A stretch of 64,000 nt of DNA from positions 3,472,001-3,536,000 of the forward strand of contig NZ_CP144375.1 of assembly GCF_043575855.1 (NCBI RefSeq), in the 5' to 3' direction. The stretch comes from Kutzneria buriramensis. GTDB taxonomy: Bacteria; Actinomycetota; Actinomycetes; Mycobacteriales; Pseudonocardiaceae. This document shows positions 46,921 to 56,940 of the stretch, piece after piece (the stretch's first letter is position 1; each line of letters starts with the position of its first letter). The notes beneath the pieces were generated by a model that was not told the origin of the DNA, did no database searches, and was given only the letters and a program-made list of their open reading frames with translations. The position numbers and the translations under genes are program-made.

Positions 46921-48281
46921 TGCGGCTCCTTGCCGAACAGGGCGCGCACGGCGCCCGCGGTCACGACCGAGCCGGTGACCACGACGGCGCTGCCGGACAC
47001 CGGCCCGTCGTCGTCGACCTCCTCGGCCAGCCGGATCGCCTCCTCGATGGCGTCGTCCAGCCGGGGCTCGACGACGATGCGGTCCTCGCCGAACACCTCA
47101 CGGGCCAGGCCGCCGAGCTCGTCGGCGTCCATCGCCCGCGGCGAGCCGTTGTGGGTCAGCACGATCTCGGTGAACACCGGTTCGAGGGCGGCCAGGATGC
47201 CGTCCACGTCCTTGTCGTCCATGACGCTGACCACGCCGATCACCCGCCGGAACGCGAACTGCTCCTGCAACGCCGCCGCCAGCGCGCGGGCGCCGTGCGG
47301 GTTGTGCGCGGCGTCGATGAACACGCTCGGCGCGTTGCGGATCCGCTCCAGCCGTCCGGGCGACGTCACCGCCGCGAACGCCTCGCGCACCGCCTCGATG
47401 TCCAGCTTGCGGCCCGCTCCCGCGCCGAAGAACACCTCCACCGCCGCCAGCGCCTGCGCAGCGTTGGCCGCCTGGTGCGCGCCGTACAGCGGCAGGAAGA
47501 TCTCGTCGTACACGCCACCCAGGCCCTGGAGCTTGAGCAGTTGGCCGCCGACCGCCGACTCCGTGGTCAGGACGCCGAACTCCATGCCCTGACGGGCCAC
47601 CGACGCGCCGACCTCCGCGCAGCGCTCCAGCAGCACCTGCGCCACCTCCGGGCGCTGCTCGGCGAGCACCGCCACCGCGCCCTCCTTGATGATGCCGGCC
47701 TTCTCCGCCGCGATGCCGAGGATGTCCGTGCCGAGGAAGTTGGTGTGGTCGATGTCGATCGGCGTCACCACCGCGACCTTGCCGTCGGCGATGTTGGTGG
47801 CGTCCCACCGGCCGCCCAGGCCGACCTCGACCACCGCCACGTCCACCGGCGCGTCCGCGAACGCCGCGAACGCCATCCCCGTGAGCACCTCGAACTTGCT
47901 CATCTTCACGTCGGACTTGGCGTCGACCATCGCGATGTACGGCTCGACGTCGCGGTAGACCTCCACGTACCGCTGGGCGCTGATCGGCGCCCCGTCCAGG
48001 CTGATCCGCTCGGTCGCCAGCTGGAGGTGCGGGCTGGTGTACCGGCCGGTGCGCAGCCCGATCCGGGTGAACAGCGCGTCGATCATGCGGCTGGTCGAGG
48101 TCTTGCCGTTGGTGCCGGTGATGTGCACCACTGGGTAGGCCCGCTGCGGCTCGCCCAGCAGATCGGCCAGCGCCGCGATCCGCTCCGTGGACGGCTCGAT
48201 CTTCGTCTCCGGCCAGCGGGTGTCCAGTTCGGACTCGACCTCGCGCAGCGCGGCGAGCGCCTCGGGATCGTTCTGGGGCAC
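46917..48281 (-). CDS. folC: Folylpolyglutamate synthase / dihydrofolate synthase
   Basis: A 454-residue Mur-ligase-type enzyme that adds glutamate to folates. It has YPVVHITGTNGKTSTSRMID (ATP loop), the folate loop region, VVEVGLGGRWDATN and IDIDHTNFLGTD, and VFIDAAHNPHGARALAAAL near the C-terminal domain. I chose GTG 48281 over an upstream frame to 48368. It is followed by DUF4233 with an overlap. Confidence 0.93.
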   Translation of the reverse strand: MPQNDPEALAALREVESELDTRWPETKIEPSTERIAALADLLGEPQRAYPVVHITGTNGKTSTSRMIDALFTRIGLRTGRYTSPHLQLATERISLDGAPISAQRYVEVYRDVEPYIAMVDAKSDVKMSKFEVLTGMAFAAFADAPVDVAVVEVGLGGRWDATNIADGKVAVVTPIDIDHTNFLGTDILGIAAEKAGIIKEGAVAVLAEQRPEVAQVLLERCAEVGASVARQGMEFGVLTTESAVGGQLLKLQGLGGVYDEIFLPLYGAHQAANAAQALAAVEVFFGAGAGRKLDIEAVREAFAAVTSPGRLERIRNAPSVFIDAAHNPHGARALAAALQEQFAFRRVIGVVSVMDDKDVDGILAALEPVFTEIVLTHNGSPRAMDADELGGLAREVFGEDRIVVEPRLDDAIEEAIRLAEEVDDDGPVSGSAVVVTGSVVTAGAVRALFGKEPQ

Positions 48282-48331
48282 GCTGGTCTCCGGTGCACTG
48301 GACGACGGGGGTACGGCCCTGAGTCTACGTC

Positions 48332-48370
48332 GAGTGCCGATCCGGACCGCCGGGGTCCAGATCGGCACTC
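48332..48370 (-). terminator. Stem-loop between the second valS and folC
   Basis: GAGTGCCGATC (48332-48342) pairs with GATCGGCACTC (48360-48370), with GGACC/GGTCC inside. It follows the valS stop (48374) by 4 bases. Confidence 0.65.
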
Positions 48371-48373
48371 ACC

Positions 48374-50851
48374 TCACAGCTCGACCGACACCTCGAGGTC
48401 GCCGCCCTCGACCTCGAGGTAGCGCAGCTCCCCGATCCGACCGGCGGCCACCAGGTCGTCGGCGAAGCCCTTGACCAGCGCCAACGTGGCGGGATCGGCG
48501 GCCAGCTCGACGACGGCGACGTCGGCCCGCATGGAGAGCTTGGCGGTGGACTTCGCCTTGCGGACGGCGGCGATGGCAGTGGAGGCGAGGTCCAGAGCGG
48601 TGGCGTCGCCGCCGCCCGGCGATTCCGGCCACCGGGCGAGGTGCACGGAGCCGGACTGCCACCAGGACCACACCTCCTCCGTCACATACGGCAGGTAAGG
48701 CGCGAACAGCCGCAGCAAGGTGGAGAGCCCCGTACGCAGGGCGACCCGAGCGGAGCCTGCGCCCTCCAACCCGTACGCGCGTTCCTTGACGAGTTCGAGG
48801 TAGTCGTCGCAGAACGTCCAGAAGAACCGCTCGACCCGCTCCAGCGCGGCGGTGTGCTCGAACCCGTCCAGCGCCGCCGTCGCATCGTCCACAACGGACG
48901 AAAGCGCCGCGATCATGGCCCGGTCCAACGGGTGCGTGACACTGTCCGATGAGGACGGCTCGTCGAAGGACAGCGCGAACCGGCTGGCGTTGAGCAGCTT
49001 GGTGGCCAACCGGCGGCCGATCTTCATCTGCTTGGGGTCGAACGCCGTGTCGGTGCCGGGCCGCCCACAGGCGGCCCAGTAACGCACGCCGTCGGAACCG
49101 TGCTCGGTGAGCAGGGCGTCGGGCGTGACGACCTCGCCCTTGGACTTGGACATCTTCTTCCGGTCGGGATCGAGGATCCAGCCGGAGATCACCGCGTCCG
49201 CCCACGGCAGCGCGTCCAGCTCCTGCTGCGAGCGCAGCACCGAGTAGAACAGCCAGGTCCGGATGATCTCGTGGCTCTGCGGCCGCAGGTCCATCGGATA
49301 CGTCAGCGCGAACAGCTCCGGGTCGCGCTCCCAGCCGGACACGATCAGCGGCGACATCGAGGACGTCATCCACGTGTCCATCACGTCCGGGTCGCCGACG
49401 AACCCGCCGGGTGCGCCACGCTGCGACTCGTCGTAGCCGGGCGGAACCTGGCTGGACGGGTCCACCGGCAGGTCGTCCACGGCGGGCAGAATCGGCGCCT
49501 CGTAACGGGGTTCGCCTCCTGCGTCCAGCGGATACCAGACGGGGAACGGCACGCCGAAGAACCGCTGCCGGCTGACCAGCCAGTCGGAATTCAGCCCCTT
49601 CGCCCAGTCGTCATACCGGTTGCGCATCCACGCCGGGTGCCACTTGAGCTCGGATCCCCTACGCAGCAACGTTTCCCGGTGCTCCAGGCTGCGCACGAAC
49701 CACTGCCGGCTGGACACGATCTCCAGCGGCTTGTCGCCCTTCTCGTAGAAGTTGACCGGCCGGGTCGTCGGCCGCGGTTCCCCGATCAGGTCGCCGGATT
49801 CCCGCAGCAGCTCGACGATCCGCTTGCGCGCGCTGAACGACGTCAGCCCGGCCAGCTCGTCGTACGGCGAGGCCGGCACGCCCTCGGGCGGCTCCGGCAG
49901 GAACCGGCCGTCGCGGCCGATCACCGTGCGGGTGGGCAGCTTCAGCTCACGCCACCACCGGACGTCGGTCAGATCGCCGAAGGTGCAACACATCGCGATG
50001 CCCGCGCCGCGGTCCGGCTCGGCGTCCGGGTGCGTGAGCACCGGGATCTCCATGCCGAACAAGGGAGATCGCACGGTGGTGCCGACCAGATGCCGATAGC
50101 GCTCGTCGTCCGGATGGGCGATCAGCGCCACGCACGCCGGCAGCAGCTCGGGCCGGGTGGTCTCGATCTCCACCGGCCCGAAGGAGATCCGGTGCCACGC
50201 GCCGGCGTGGTCCCGCGCCTCCAGCTCGGCCTGCGCCACCGCGGTCTGGAACGTGACATCCCACAGCGACGGCGCTTCCGACTGGTACGCCTGGCCTTCG
50301 GCGAGCAGCCGCAGGAAACCCATCTGGGCCACGCGTTGCGCGTAGGTGCCGATCGTCGAGTACGTCAGCGACCAGTCCACGGACAGTCCGAGCCGCCGCC
50401 ACAGCGCCTCGAACGCCTTCTCGTCCTCGACGGTCATGCGCTGGCACAGCTCGACGAAGTTCCGCCGCGAAATCCCGACCTGCTGCTTGCTCGACGTCTC
50501 CGCCGGCACGTACGACGGGTCGTACGGCAGCGAGGGGTGGCAGCGCACGCCGTAGCGCAGCTGCACCCGGCGCTCGGTGGGCAGCCCGTTGTCGTCCCAC
50601 CCCATCGGGTAGAACACGTTCTTGCCGCGCATCCGCTGGAACCGGGCTACGACGTCGGTGTGGGTGTAGCTGAAGACGTGGCCTACGTGCAGCGACCCGC
50701 TCACCGTCGGCGGCGGCGTGTCGATGGAAAACACCTCAGCACGCGAATCGGGCCGGTGGAAGCGGAATGTCTCGTCCGCTGCCCACCGGCCCGACCACTT
50801 GTCCTCGATGCCCTCCATCGACGGGCGCTGCGGAATTCCGTCACCCGTCAT
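48374..50851 (-). CDS. Valyl-tRNA synthetase, second copy, archaeal-like type
   Basis: An 825-residue class I synthetase with the HIGH-type motif (SGSLHVGHVFSYTHTD), an editing domain (EIETTRPELLPACVALIAHP), WLVSRQRFFGVPFPVWYP and KMSKS (DPDRKKMSKSKGEVV). It ends without the C-terminal coiled-coil arm of the standard bacterial enzyme and is about 50 residues shorter, like the archaeal-type ValRS found in some bacteria. ATG 50851 lies 7 bases after the upstream valS stop, so the two are co-translated. It may be a self-resistance or condition-specific form; that is inference. Confidence 0.85.
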   Translation of the reverse strand: MTGDGIPQRPSMEGIEDKWSGRWAADETFRFHRPDSRAEVFSIDTPPPTVSGSLHVGHVFSYTHTDVVARFQRMRGKNVFYPMGWDDNGLPTERRVQLRYGVRCHPSLPYDPSYVPAETSSKQQVGISRRNFVELCQRMTVEDEKAFEALWRRLGLSVDWSLTYSTIGTYAQRVAQMGFLRLLAEGQAYQSEAPSLWDVTFQTAVAQAELEARDHAGAWHRISFGPVEIETTRPELLPACVALIAHPDDERYRHLVGTTVRSPLFGMEIPVLTHPDAEPDRGAGIAMCCTFGDLTDVRWWRELKLPTRTVIGRDGRFLPEPPEGVPASPYDELAGLTSFSARKRIVELLRESGDLIGEPRPTTRPVNFYEKGDKPLEIVSSRQWFVRSLEHRETLLRRGSELKWHPAWMRNRYDDWAKGLNSDWLVSRQRFFGVPFPVWYPLDAGGEPRYEAPILPAVDDLPVDPSSQVPPGYDESQRGAPGGFVGDPDVMDTWMTSSMSPLIVSGWERDPELFALTYPMDLRPQSHEIIRTWLFYSVLRSQQELDALPWADAVISGWILDPDRKKMSKSKGEVVTPDALLTEHGSDGVRYWAACGRPGTDTAFDPKQMKIGRRLATKLLNASRFALSFDEPSSSDSVTHPLDRAMIAALSSVVDDATAALDGFEHTAALERVERFFWTFCDDYLELVKERAYGLEGAGSARVALRTGLSTLLRLFAPYLPYVTEEVWSWWQSGSVHLARWPESPGGGDATALDLASTAIAAVRKAKSTAKLSMRADVAVVELAADPATLALVKGFADDLVAAGRIGELRYLEVEGGDLEVSVEL

Positions 50852-50858
50852 GGAGAAA

Positions 50859-53480
50859 TCACCCTTCCGGCAGTGCGTCCAAACGCGCGGCCACCCGCGC
50901 GATGTCGGCGACGGCGGCCTCCCGGCGCGCCTTGATCTTGTCAACGACCTGCGCCGGCGCCTTGTCGACGAAGGCTGGATTGTTCAGCTTCCCGTCGCAC
51001 TGGGCCAACTCCTTTTCGGCCGCCGCGAGGTCCTTGGCCAGCCGCTTGCGCTCGGCGGCCACGTCGATCGTGCCGGAGGTGTCCAGCTCGACCCGCACGC
51101 CGCCGATCTCCAGCGAGGCGCTCGCGGTGAACCCGTCGGCCGGCTCGTCCAGGCGGGCGATGGCCCGCACCGCGGCCAGCTGGCCGGCGATGTCGGCTTC
51201 GTCCACACCGGACAGTCGGGCCGGCACCTTCTGCCCCGGCCTGAGGCCCTGGTCGGCCCGGAACCGGCGGACCTCGGTGATCAGCCTCTGCACGGTGTCG
51301 ATCCGCCGCGCGGCAACGACATCGGCCTCGGCCCCGACGACCTTCGGCCAGTCGGCGATCATCAGCGAGTCGCCGCCGGTCAGCGCGGTCCACAGCGTCT
51401 CGGTGATGAACGGGATCACCGGGTGCAGCAGGCGCAGCAGCGTGTCCAGCACGTGCCCGAGCACCGCGCGGGTCGCCTCGGCGCGCTCGCCGCCCTCGGC
51501 GATCTGCACCTTGGCCAGCTCCAGGTACCAGTCGCAGTACTCGTCCCAGGTGAAGTGGTACAGCGCCTCGCACAGCTTCGCGAACTCGTAGCGCTCGAAC
51601 AGATCGTCCACTTCGGACACAACCTGGTCGGCGCGGTCCAGGATCCACCGGTCGGCGTCGGTCAGCTGGTCGCGGGCCGGCACCGGGCGGGCCGTGGTGG
51701 CCCCGTTGAGCAGCGCGAACCGGCTGGCGTTCCACAGCTTCGTGCAGAAGTTGCGGGAGCCGCCGGCCCACTCCTCGGCCAGCGCCATGTCGCCGCCCGG
51801 GTTGGCGCCGCGCGCCAGCGTGAACCGGGCCGCGTCCGCCCCGTAGGCGTCCAGCCACTTCAGCGGGTCGATGACGTTGCCGCGCGACTTGGACATCTTC
51901 TTGCCGTTGGCGTCGCGGATCAGGCCGTGCAGGTACACGTGGTCGAACGGCTGCGCGCCGTCCATCGCGTACAGGCCGAACATCATCATCCGGGCGACCC
52001 AGAAGAACAGGATGTCGTAGCCGGTGGACAGCACCGTGGTCGGATAGAACTTGGCCAGGTCGGCGGTCCGGTCCGGCCAGCCCAGCGTGGACATCGGCCA
52101 CAGGCCCGAGGAGAACCAGGTGTCCAGCACGTCCTCGTCCTGGTGCCAGCCCCGGCCGGTCGGCGGCTCCTCGTCCGGTCCGACGCAGACGACCTCGCCG
52201 TCCGGGCCGTACCAGACCGGGATCCGGTGGCCCCACCACAGCTGCCGCGAGATGCACCAGTCGTGCAGGTTGTCGACCCAGTCGAAGTAGCGCTTGGCCA
52301 GCTCCGGCGGGTGGATCTGGGTGCGGCCGTCGCGCACGGCGTCGCCGGCCGCCTTGGCCAGCGGGCCGACGTTGACGAACCACTGCAACGACAGCCGCGG
52401 CTCGACGACGGTGTCGCAGCGCGAGCAGTGGCCGACGGAGTGCAGGTACGGCCGCTTCTCGGCGACGATCCGGCCCTGCTCGCGCAGCGCCGCCACGATC
52501 GCCGGCCGCGCCTCGAACCGGTCCAGCCCCTCGAACGGGCCGGCGACGGTGACGCAGCCGCGGGAGTCCATGATCGTCATGGACGGCAGCGAGTGCCGCT
52601 GCCCGATCTCGAAGTCGTTCGGGTCGTGCGCCGGCGTCACCTTCACCGCGCCGGTGCCGAAAGATGGGTCCACGTGCTCGTCGGCGACGACCGGGATGCG
52701 GCGGCCGGTCAGCGGCAGCTCGACCTCGGTGCCGATCAGGTGCTTGTAGCGCTCGTCGTCCGGGTGCACGGCCACCGCGGTGTCGCCGAGCATCGTCTCG
52801 GCGCGGGTGGTGGCCACCACGATCGAGGCGTCGCCGTCGCCGTAGCGGATCGAGACCAGTTCGCCCTCGTCCTCGGAGTGCTCGACCTCGATGTCCGACA
52901 GCGCCGTGAGGCAGCGCGGGCACCAGTTGATGATCCGTTCGGCGCGGTAGGCCAGGCCGTCGTCGAACAGCTTCTTGAACATGGTCTGCACGGCCCGCGA
53001 CAGCGGCTCGTCCATGGTGAAGCGCTCACGGCTCCAGTCCACGCTGTCGCCCAGGCGGCGCATCTGGTCGAGGATCTTGCCGCCGTACTCGGCCTTCCAC
53101 TCCCAGACCCGCTCCACGAACTTCTCGCGGCCCAGGTCGTGCCGGGACAGGCCCTCGCCGGCCAGCTGCCGCTCCACCACGTTCTGGGTGGCGATGCCGG
53201 CGTGGTCCATGCCCGGCAGCCACAGCGCCTCGTAGCCCTGCATCCGGCGGCGACGGGTCAGCGCGTCCATCACCGTGTGGTTGAGGGCGTGGCCCATGTG
53301 CAGGCTGCCGGTGACGTTCGGCGGGGGCAGCACGATGCAGAACGCGGGCTTGTCGCTCGCCGCGTCCGCGCCGAAGTAGCCGTTGTCTACCCACCGCTGG
53401 TACAGCCCCTGCTCTACCTCCGCCGGGTTCCAGGCGGAGGGGAGGTCGGTGGTGTACTGCTGCGGAAGGGTCTCGGTCAC
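50859..53480 (-). CDS. valS: Valyl-tRNA synthetase, standard bacterial type
   Basis: An 873-residue ValRS with all usual parts: NVTGSLHMGHALNHTVMDAL (HIGH), editing domain (IVVATTRAETMLGDTAVAVH), WCISRQLWWGHRIPVWYG, NGKKMSKSRGNVIDP (KMSKS) and the C-terminal coiled-coil arm (IDVAAERKRLAKDLAAAEKE) that contacts tRNA-Val. GTG start at 53480. No T-box leader is seen in the short gap upstream. It heads the valS-valS2-folC-DUF4233-ndk row. Confidence 0.95.
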   Translation of the reverse strand: MTETLPQQYTTDLPSAWNPAEVEQGLYQRWVDNGYFGADAASDKPAFCIVLPPPNVTGSLHMGHALNHTVMDALTRRRRMQGYEALWLPGMDHAGIATQNVVERQLAGEGLSRHDLGREKFVERVWEWKAEYGGKILDQMRRLGDSVDWSRERFTMDEPLSRAVQTMFKKLFDDGLAYRAERIINWCPRCLTALSDIEVEHSEDEGELVSIRYGDGDASIVVATTRAETMLGDTAVAVHPDDERYKHLIGTEVELPLTGRRIPVVADEHVDPSFGTGAVKVTPAHDPNDFEIGQRHSLPSMTIMDSRGCVTVAGPFEGLDRFEARPAIVAALREQGRIVAEKRPYLHSVGHCSRCDTVVEPRLSLQWFVNVGPLAKAAGDAVRDGRTQIHPPELAKRYFDWVDNLHDWCISRQLWWGHRIPVWYGPDGEVVCVGPDEEPPTGRGWHQDEDVLDTWFSSGLWPMSTLGWPDRTADLAKFYPTTVLSTGYDILFFWVARMMMFGLYAMDGAQPFDHVYLHGLIRDANGKKMSKSRGNVIDPLKWLDAYGADAARFTLARGANPGGDMALAEEWAGGSRNFCTKLWNASRFALLNGATTARPVPARDQLTDADRWILDRADQVVSEVDDLFERYEFAKLCEALYHFTWDEYCDWYLELAKVQIAEGGERAEATRAVLGHVLDTLLRLLHPVIPFITETLWTALTGGDSLMIADWPKVVGAEADVVAARRIDTVQRLITEVRRFRADQGLRPGQKVPARLSGVDEADIAGQLAAVRAIARLDEPADGFTASASLEIGGVRVELDTSGTIDVAAERKRLAKDLAAAEKELAQCDGKLNNPAFVDKAPAQVVDKIKARREAAVADIARVAARLDALPEG

Positions 53481-53567
53481 GCGAAGAGTCTACGGAGCCC
53501 CGGCGGCACCCATCTAACGGGTGACATGGGCGTTGCTAGAGTGCTCGCGCCGAAACGGGGGGACGCC

Positions 53568-54479
53568 GTGGACGACATCGAGAACCATCCGGACCTGACG
53601 GATGCGAAGTGGCTGCGCGGTGCCGAGAGACGGGCGCGCCGGGCGGCCCGAAGATCCCGGCCGCGCAAGCCCGGTCCCCGGCTCAGCCGCCTGGTGATCC
53701 CGACCGTGCTGGTCGCGTTCGCCGGGGCGCTGTTCCTGCTCTACCGGGTCGGCTCCGTGCCGCTGCCGGACGCCGCCCCGACCACCGCGCCCGCCCCGCC
53801 GCCGACGAGCGCCCGCCCGGATCCCACGACCATCGAGTCCACCGGGCACGTCGATCTGACCCACCCGTTCGCCGACACTCCCGCCGCCAATTGGGCCACC
53901 ACCATCCCCGTGCCGGCCGCCACCGCGGTCGGCGGATTCACCGCCGCGCAGGTCACCGCGGCGTACCAAGCGGTGCAGCGCACCAGCACCGAATCCCGGC
54001 TCGACCCGCAGGTCACCGTGCACCACGACACCGCCCCGTTCATCGCGACCCTGGCGACCGGCGTGAAGCTGCCGGACGCGAACGGCTGGGTCACCAAGAT
54101 CGCCGACGGCTACCAGCTGCTGCCGGTGCCGCCCCGCGTCGACGGCTCGATGACCAGCTCCGTGGACGACAGGGGCCGGCTGGTCGTGCACACCAACTTC
54201 GTCTACGTCTACGCGTTCCAGCCGGCCTCGCACGAGGCGCCGGGCACGCCCTGGGACATCGTGTCGGTGGTGCACGAGAACGCCGACTACACGATGGTCG
54301 ACGGCAAGCCGTGGCCGTCGAACTCCAAGGCGTACTTCTATTCGATGAACTGCGACCTGGCGCGGCAGGACCAGCTGGCCCCGCAGTACTCCGGTAGCGG
54401 CGCCGGCGGCACGTCCACCGAGAAGCCCGAGGCGTACTTCGACCCGAAGCACCCGATCGACGTCGGCCAGGGCTGCTGA
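53568..54479 (+). CDS. Single-pass membrane protein with extracellular domain (hypothetical)
   Basis: A 303-residue protein. It has a basic N-terminus (RGAERRARRAARRSRPRKPG), one transmembrane helix (about 48-66), a Pro/Thr linker and a globular outer domain (VHENADYTMVDGKPWPSNSK). GTG 53568 has GGGGGG five bases upstream; ATG 53526 is also in frame. Divergent from valS. Conserved type in actinomycetes, function unknown. Confidence 0.7.
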   Translation: MDDIENHPDLTDAKWLRGAERRARRAARRSRPRKPGPRLSRLVIPTVLVAFAGALFLLYRVGSVPLPDAAPTTAPAPPPTSARPDPTTIESTGHVDLTHPFADTPAANWATTIPVPAATAVGGFTAAQVTAAYQAVQRTSTESRLDPQVTVHHDTAPFIATLATGVKLPDANGWVTKIADGYQLLPVPPRVDGSMTSSVDDRGRLVVHTNFVYVYAFQPASHEAPGTPWDIVSVVHENADYTMVDGKPWPSNSKAYFYSMNCDLARQDQLAPQYSGSGAGGTSTEKPEAYFDPKHPIDVGQGC

Positions 54480-54520
54480 CCCGCCTGGCCTCCGATTCGC
54501 CCGCGGCGGAGAATGAGGTC

Positions 54521-56821
54521 ATGACGCGCAGGGCACCGGAGCAGGACGTCGACGAGAGCAAGATCGAGGTCGGCGAGCCGAAGACGTACGCCGCGGGGGT
54601 GAAGGGCGTGCTGGTGTCGCTCCAGCACGGCTGGGACCAGATGGGGGCCACCCGCAGCGTGCGCACGCTGCGCCTGCTCAACCAGCGTGAGGGCTTCGAC
54701 TGCCCGGGCTGCGCGTGGCCCGAGGCGCAGGGCCACCGCAAGCTGGCCGAGTTCTGCGAGAACGGCGCCAAGGCCGTCGCCGAGGAGGCCACCACCCGGC
54801 GGGTGCCGCCGGAGTTCTTCGCCGAGCACTCCGTCGCGGAGCTGGCCGAGAAGACCGACTACTGGCTGGGCCAGCAGGGTCGGCTGACGCATCCGATGGT
54901 GTTGCGCGAGGGCGCGAGCCACTACGAGCCGATCTCCTGGGGCAACGCGTTCGAGCTGGTCGGCGGCAAGCTGCGGGACCTGGCCGACCCGAACGAGGCG
55001 ATCTTCTACACGTCCGGCCGGACCAGCAACGAGGCCGCCTTCGCCTACCAGCTGCTGGCCCGCGCGCTGGGCACCAACAACCTGCCCGACTGCTCGAACA
55101 TGTGCCACGAGTCGTCCGGCTCGGCCCTGATCCAGACCATCGGCATCGGCAAGGGCTCGGTCAGCCTCGCCGACGTCACCAACGCGGACCTGCTGCTGGT
55201 CGTGGGCCAGAACCCCGGCACCAACCACCCGCGCATGCTGTCCGCGCTGGAGGAGGCCAAGGGCAACGGCGCCACCATCGTCGCCGTCAACCCGCTGCCC
55301 GAGGCCGGGCTGATGCGCTTCAAGAACCCGCAGAACGTGCGCGGCGTGATCGGCAGGGGCACGCCGCTGGCCGACGAGTTCTGCCAGATCCGGCTCGGCG
55401 GTGACCTGGCCTTCTTCCGGGCGCTGGGGCACCTGGTGCTGGCCGCCGAGGACGCCGCGCCGGGCACGGTGCTGGACCGCGAGTTCATCGAGTCCTCGAC
55501 GCACGGCTTCGAGGAGTGGGCGGCCGACATCCGTCAGCTGGACTGGGACGAGGTGGACGCGGCGACGGGGCTGTCCCGGGAGCAGATCGCTGGGGTCGCC
55601 CGCCTGCTGATCGAGTCGAAGCGGACGATCATCTGCTGGGCGATGGGCCTGACCCAGCACAAGAAGTCCGTGCCGACCATCCGCGAGCTGGTGAACGTGT
55701 TGCTGCTGCGGGGAATGATCGGCAAGCCGGGGGCCGGCGTGTGCCCGGTGCGTGGTCACTCCAACGTGCAGGGCGACCGCACGATGGGCATCTACGAGAA
55801 GCCGGCGGAGAAGTTCCTGGCCGCCCTGGACACCGAGTTCGGCATCACCTCGCCGCGGGACCACGGCTACGACACCGTCGAGGCCATTCATGCGATGCGC
55901 GACGGCAAGGCCAAGGTGTTCTTCGCCGTCGGCGGGAACTTCGTGTCGGCCACGCCGGACACCGAGGTCACGGAGCGCGCCTTGCGCTCGATGGACCTGA
56001 CCGTGCACGTGTCGACGAAGCTGAACCGGTCTCACGTCGTTCCCGGTCGGACGGCGCTGATCCTGCCGACCCTGGGCCGGACCGAGCGGGACGACCAGGC
56101 TGGTGGCACCCAGTTCGTCACCGTCGAGGACTCCATGTCGGTGGTGCACCGGTCGCGCGGGCGGCTGGCGCCGGCGAGCGAGCACCTGCTGTCCGAGGTC
56201 GCCATCGTGTCGCGCCTCGCGCGGGCGGTGTTCGGCGACGACCACGTGGTGCCGTGGGCGACGTTCGAGGGTGACTACGACACCGTCCGCGACCGGATTT
56301 CCCGTGTGGTGCCGGGATGTGCGGACTACAACGCGCGTGTCCGCGAACCCGACGGCTTCGTGCTGCCGCACCCGCCGCGCGACTCGCGATCGTTCCCGAC
56401 CACCACCGGCAAGGCCAATTTCACCGTCAACCCGGTGGAGCTCATCCGTGTGCCGGCCGGTCGGCTGATCCTCCAGACGCTGCGCAGCCACGACCAGTAC
56501 AACACCACCATCTACGGGCTGGACGATCGCTACCGCGGCGTGCACGACGGCCGGCGCGTGGTGTTCGTCAACCCGGATGATCTGTCCGAACTGGGCGTCG
56601 CCGACGGGTCCATGGTGGACATGGTGAGCGAGTGGCCGTCCGGCGACGGGGTGGTGGAGCGGCGGGTCAAGCTGTTCCGGGTGATCGCGTACCCGACCGC
56701 CCGCGGCTGCGCGGCGGCGTACTTCCCCGAGGCGAACGCGTTGGTGCCGCTGGAATCCACCGCCGAGACGTCGAACACCCCGACGTCCAAGGCGATCATC
56801 ATCCGTATCGAGCGGAGCTGA
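54521..56821 (+). CDS. FdhF/YdeP-family molybdopterin oxidoreductase
   Basis: A 766-residue molybdopterin enzyme. It has GFDCPGCAWPE in place of a full 4Fe-4S Cys set, EAIFYTSGRTSNEAAFAYQL, NMCHESSGSALIQTIGIGKG and NPGTNHPRMLSALEEAKG, all typical of the YdeP branch of formate-dehydrogenase-like proteins. The C-terminal MopB domain begins near LILQTLRSHDQYNTTIYG. Neighbouring fdhD supplies sulfur for the cofactor. Formate is a likely but unproven substrate. Cytoplasmic; no Tat signal. Confidence 0.88.
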   Translation: MTRRAPEQDVDESKIEVGEPKTYAAGVKGVLVSLQHGWDQMGATRSVRTLRLLNQREGFDCPGCAWPEAQGHRKLAEFCENGAKAVAEEATTRRVPPEFFAEHSVAELAEKTDYWLGQQGRLTHPMVLREGASHYEPISWGNAFELVGGKLRDLADPNEAIFYTSGRTSNEAAFAYQLLARALGTNNLPDCSNMCHESSGSALIQTIGIGKGSVSLADVTNADLLLVVGQNPGTNHPRMLSALEEAKGNGATIVAVNPLPEAGLMRFKNPQNVRGVIGRGTPLADEFCQIRLGGDLAFFRALGHLVLAAEDAAPGTVLDREFIESSTHGFEEWAADIRQLDWDEVDAATGLSREQIAGVARLLIESKRTIICWAMGLTQHKKSVPTIRELVNVLLLRGMIGKPGAGVCPVRGHSNVQGDRTMGIYEKPAEKFLAALDTEFGITSPRDHGYDTVEAIHAMRDGKAKVFFAVGGNFVSATPDTEVTERALRSMDLTVHVSTKLNRSHVVPGRTALILPTLGRTERDDQAGGTQFVTVEDSMSVVHRSRGRLAPASEHLLSEVAIVSRLARAVFGDDHVVPWATFEGDYDTVRDRISRVVPGCADYNARVREPDGFVLPHPPRDSRSFPTTTGKANFTVNPVELIRVPAGRLILQTLRSHDQYNTTIYGLDDRYRGVHDGRRVVFVNPDDLSELGVADGSMVDMVSEWPSGDGVVERRVKLFRVIAYPTARGCAAAYFPEANALVPLESTAETSNTPTSKAIIIRIERS

Positions 56822-56890
56822 CGGGGCCGATGTCGGCGACCGGCGCCGCGCCGCGGATCGTCGCTCGGTCGCCAGTCGATCCTTTGTAGA

Positions 56891-56928
56891 CTTCGGGGCC
56901 CGTGGCGTTCTCGCCACGGGCCCCGAAG
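56891..56928. terminator. Bidirectional terminator
   Basis: A perfect 17-bp stem, CTTCGGGGCCCGTGGCG (56891-56907) with its complement (56912-56928), and a TTCT loop, between the convergent oxidoreductase and transporter genes. Confidence 0.85.
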
Positions 56929-56940
56929 TGGTTTCGCTTG

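Noticed and set aside
53481..53567. T-box leader for valS
   Set aside because: The gap to the divergent gene is under 90 bases and has no T-box or specifier-like pairing.
50718..54479. A 1253-residue plus-strand frame
   Set aside because: Up to about 53500 it is antisense to both valS genes and codes only low-complexity Arg/Gly/His text; only the end (from 53568) is a real gene.
54338..56917. An 859-residue minus-strand frame
   Set aside because: It is the mirror of the FdhF/YdeP gene in high-GC DNA, with no domain or start signal.
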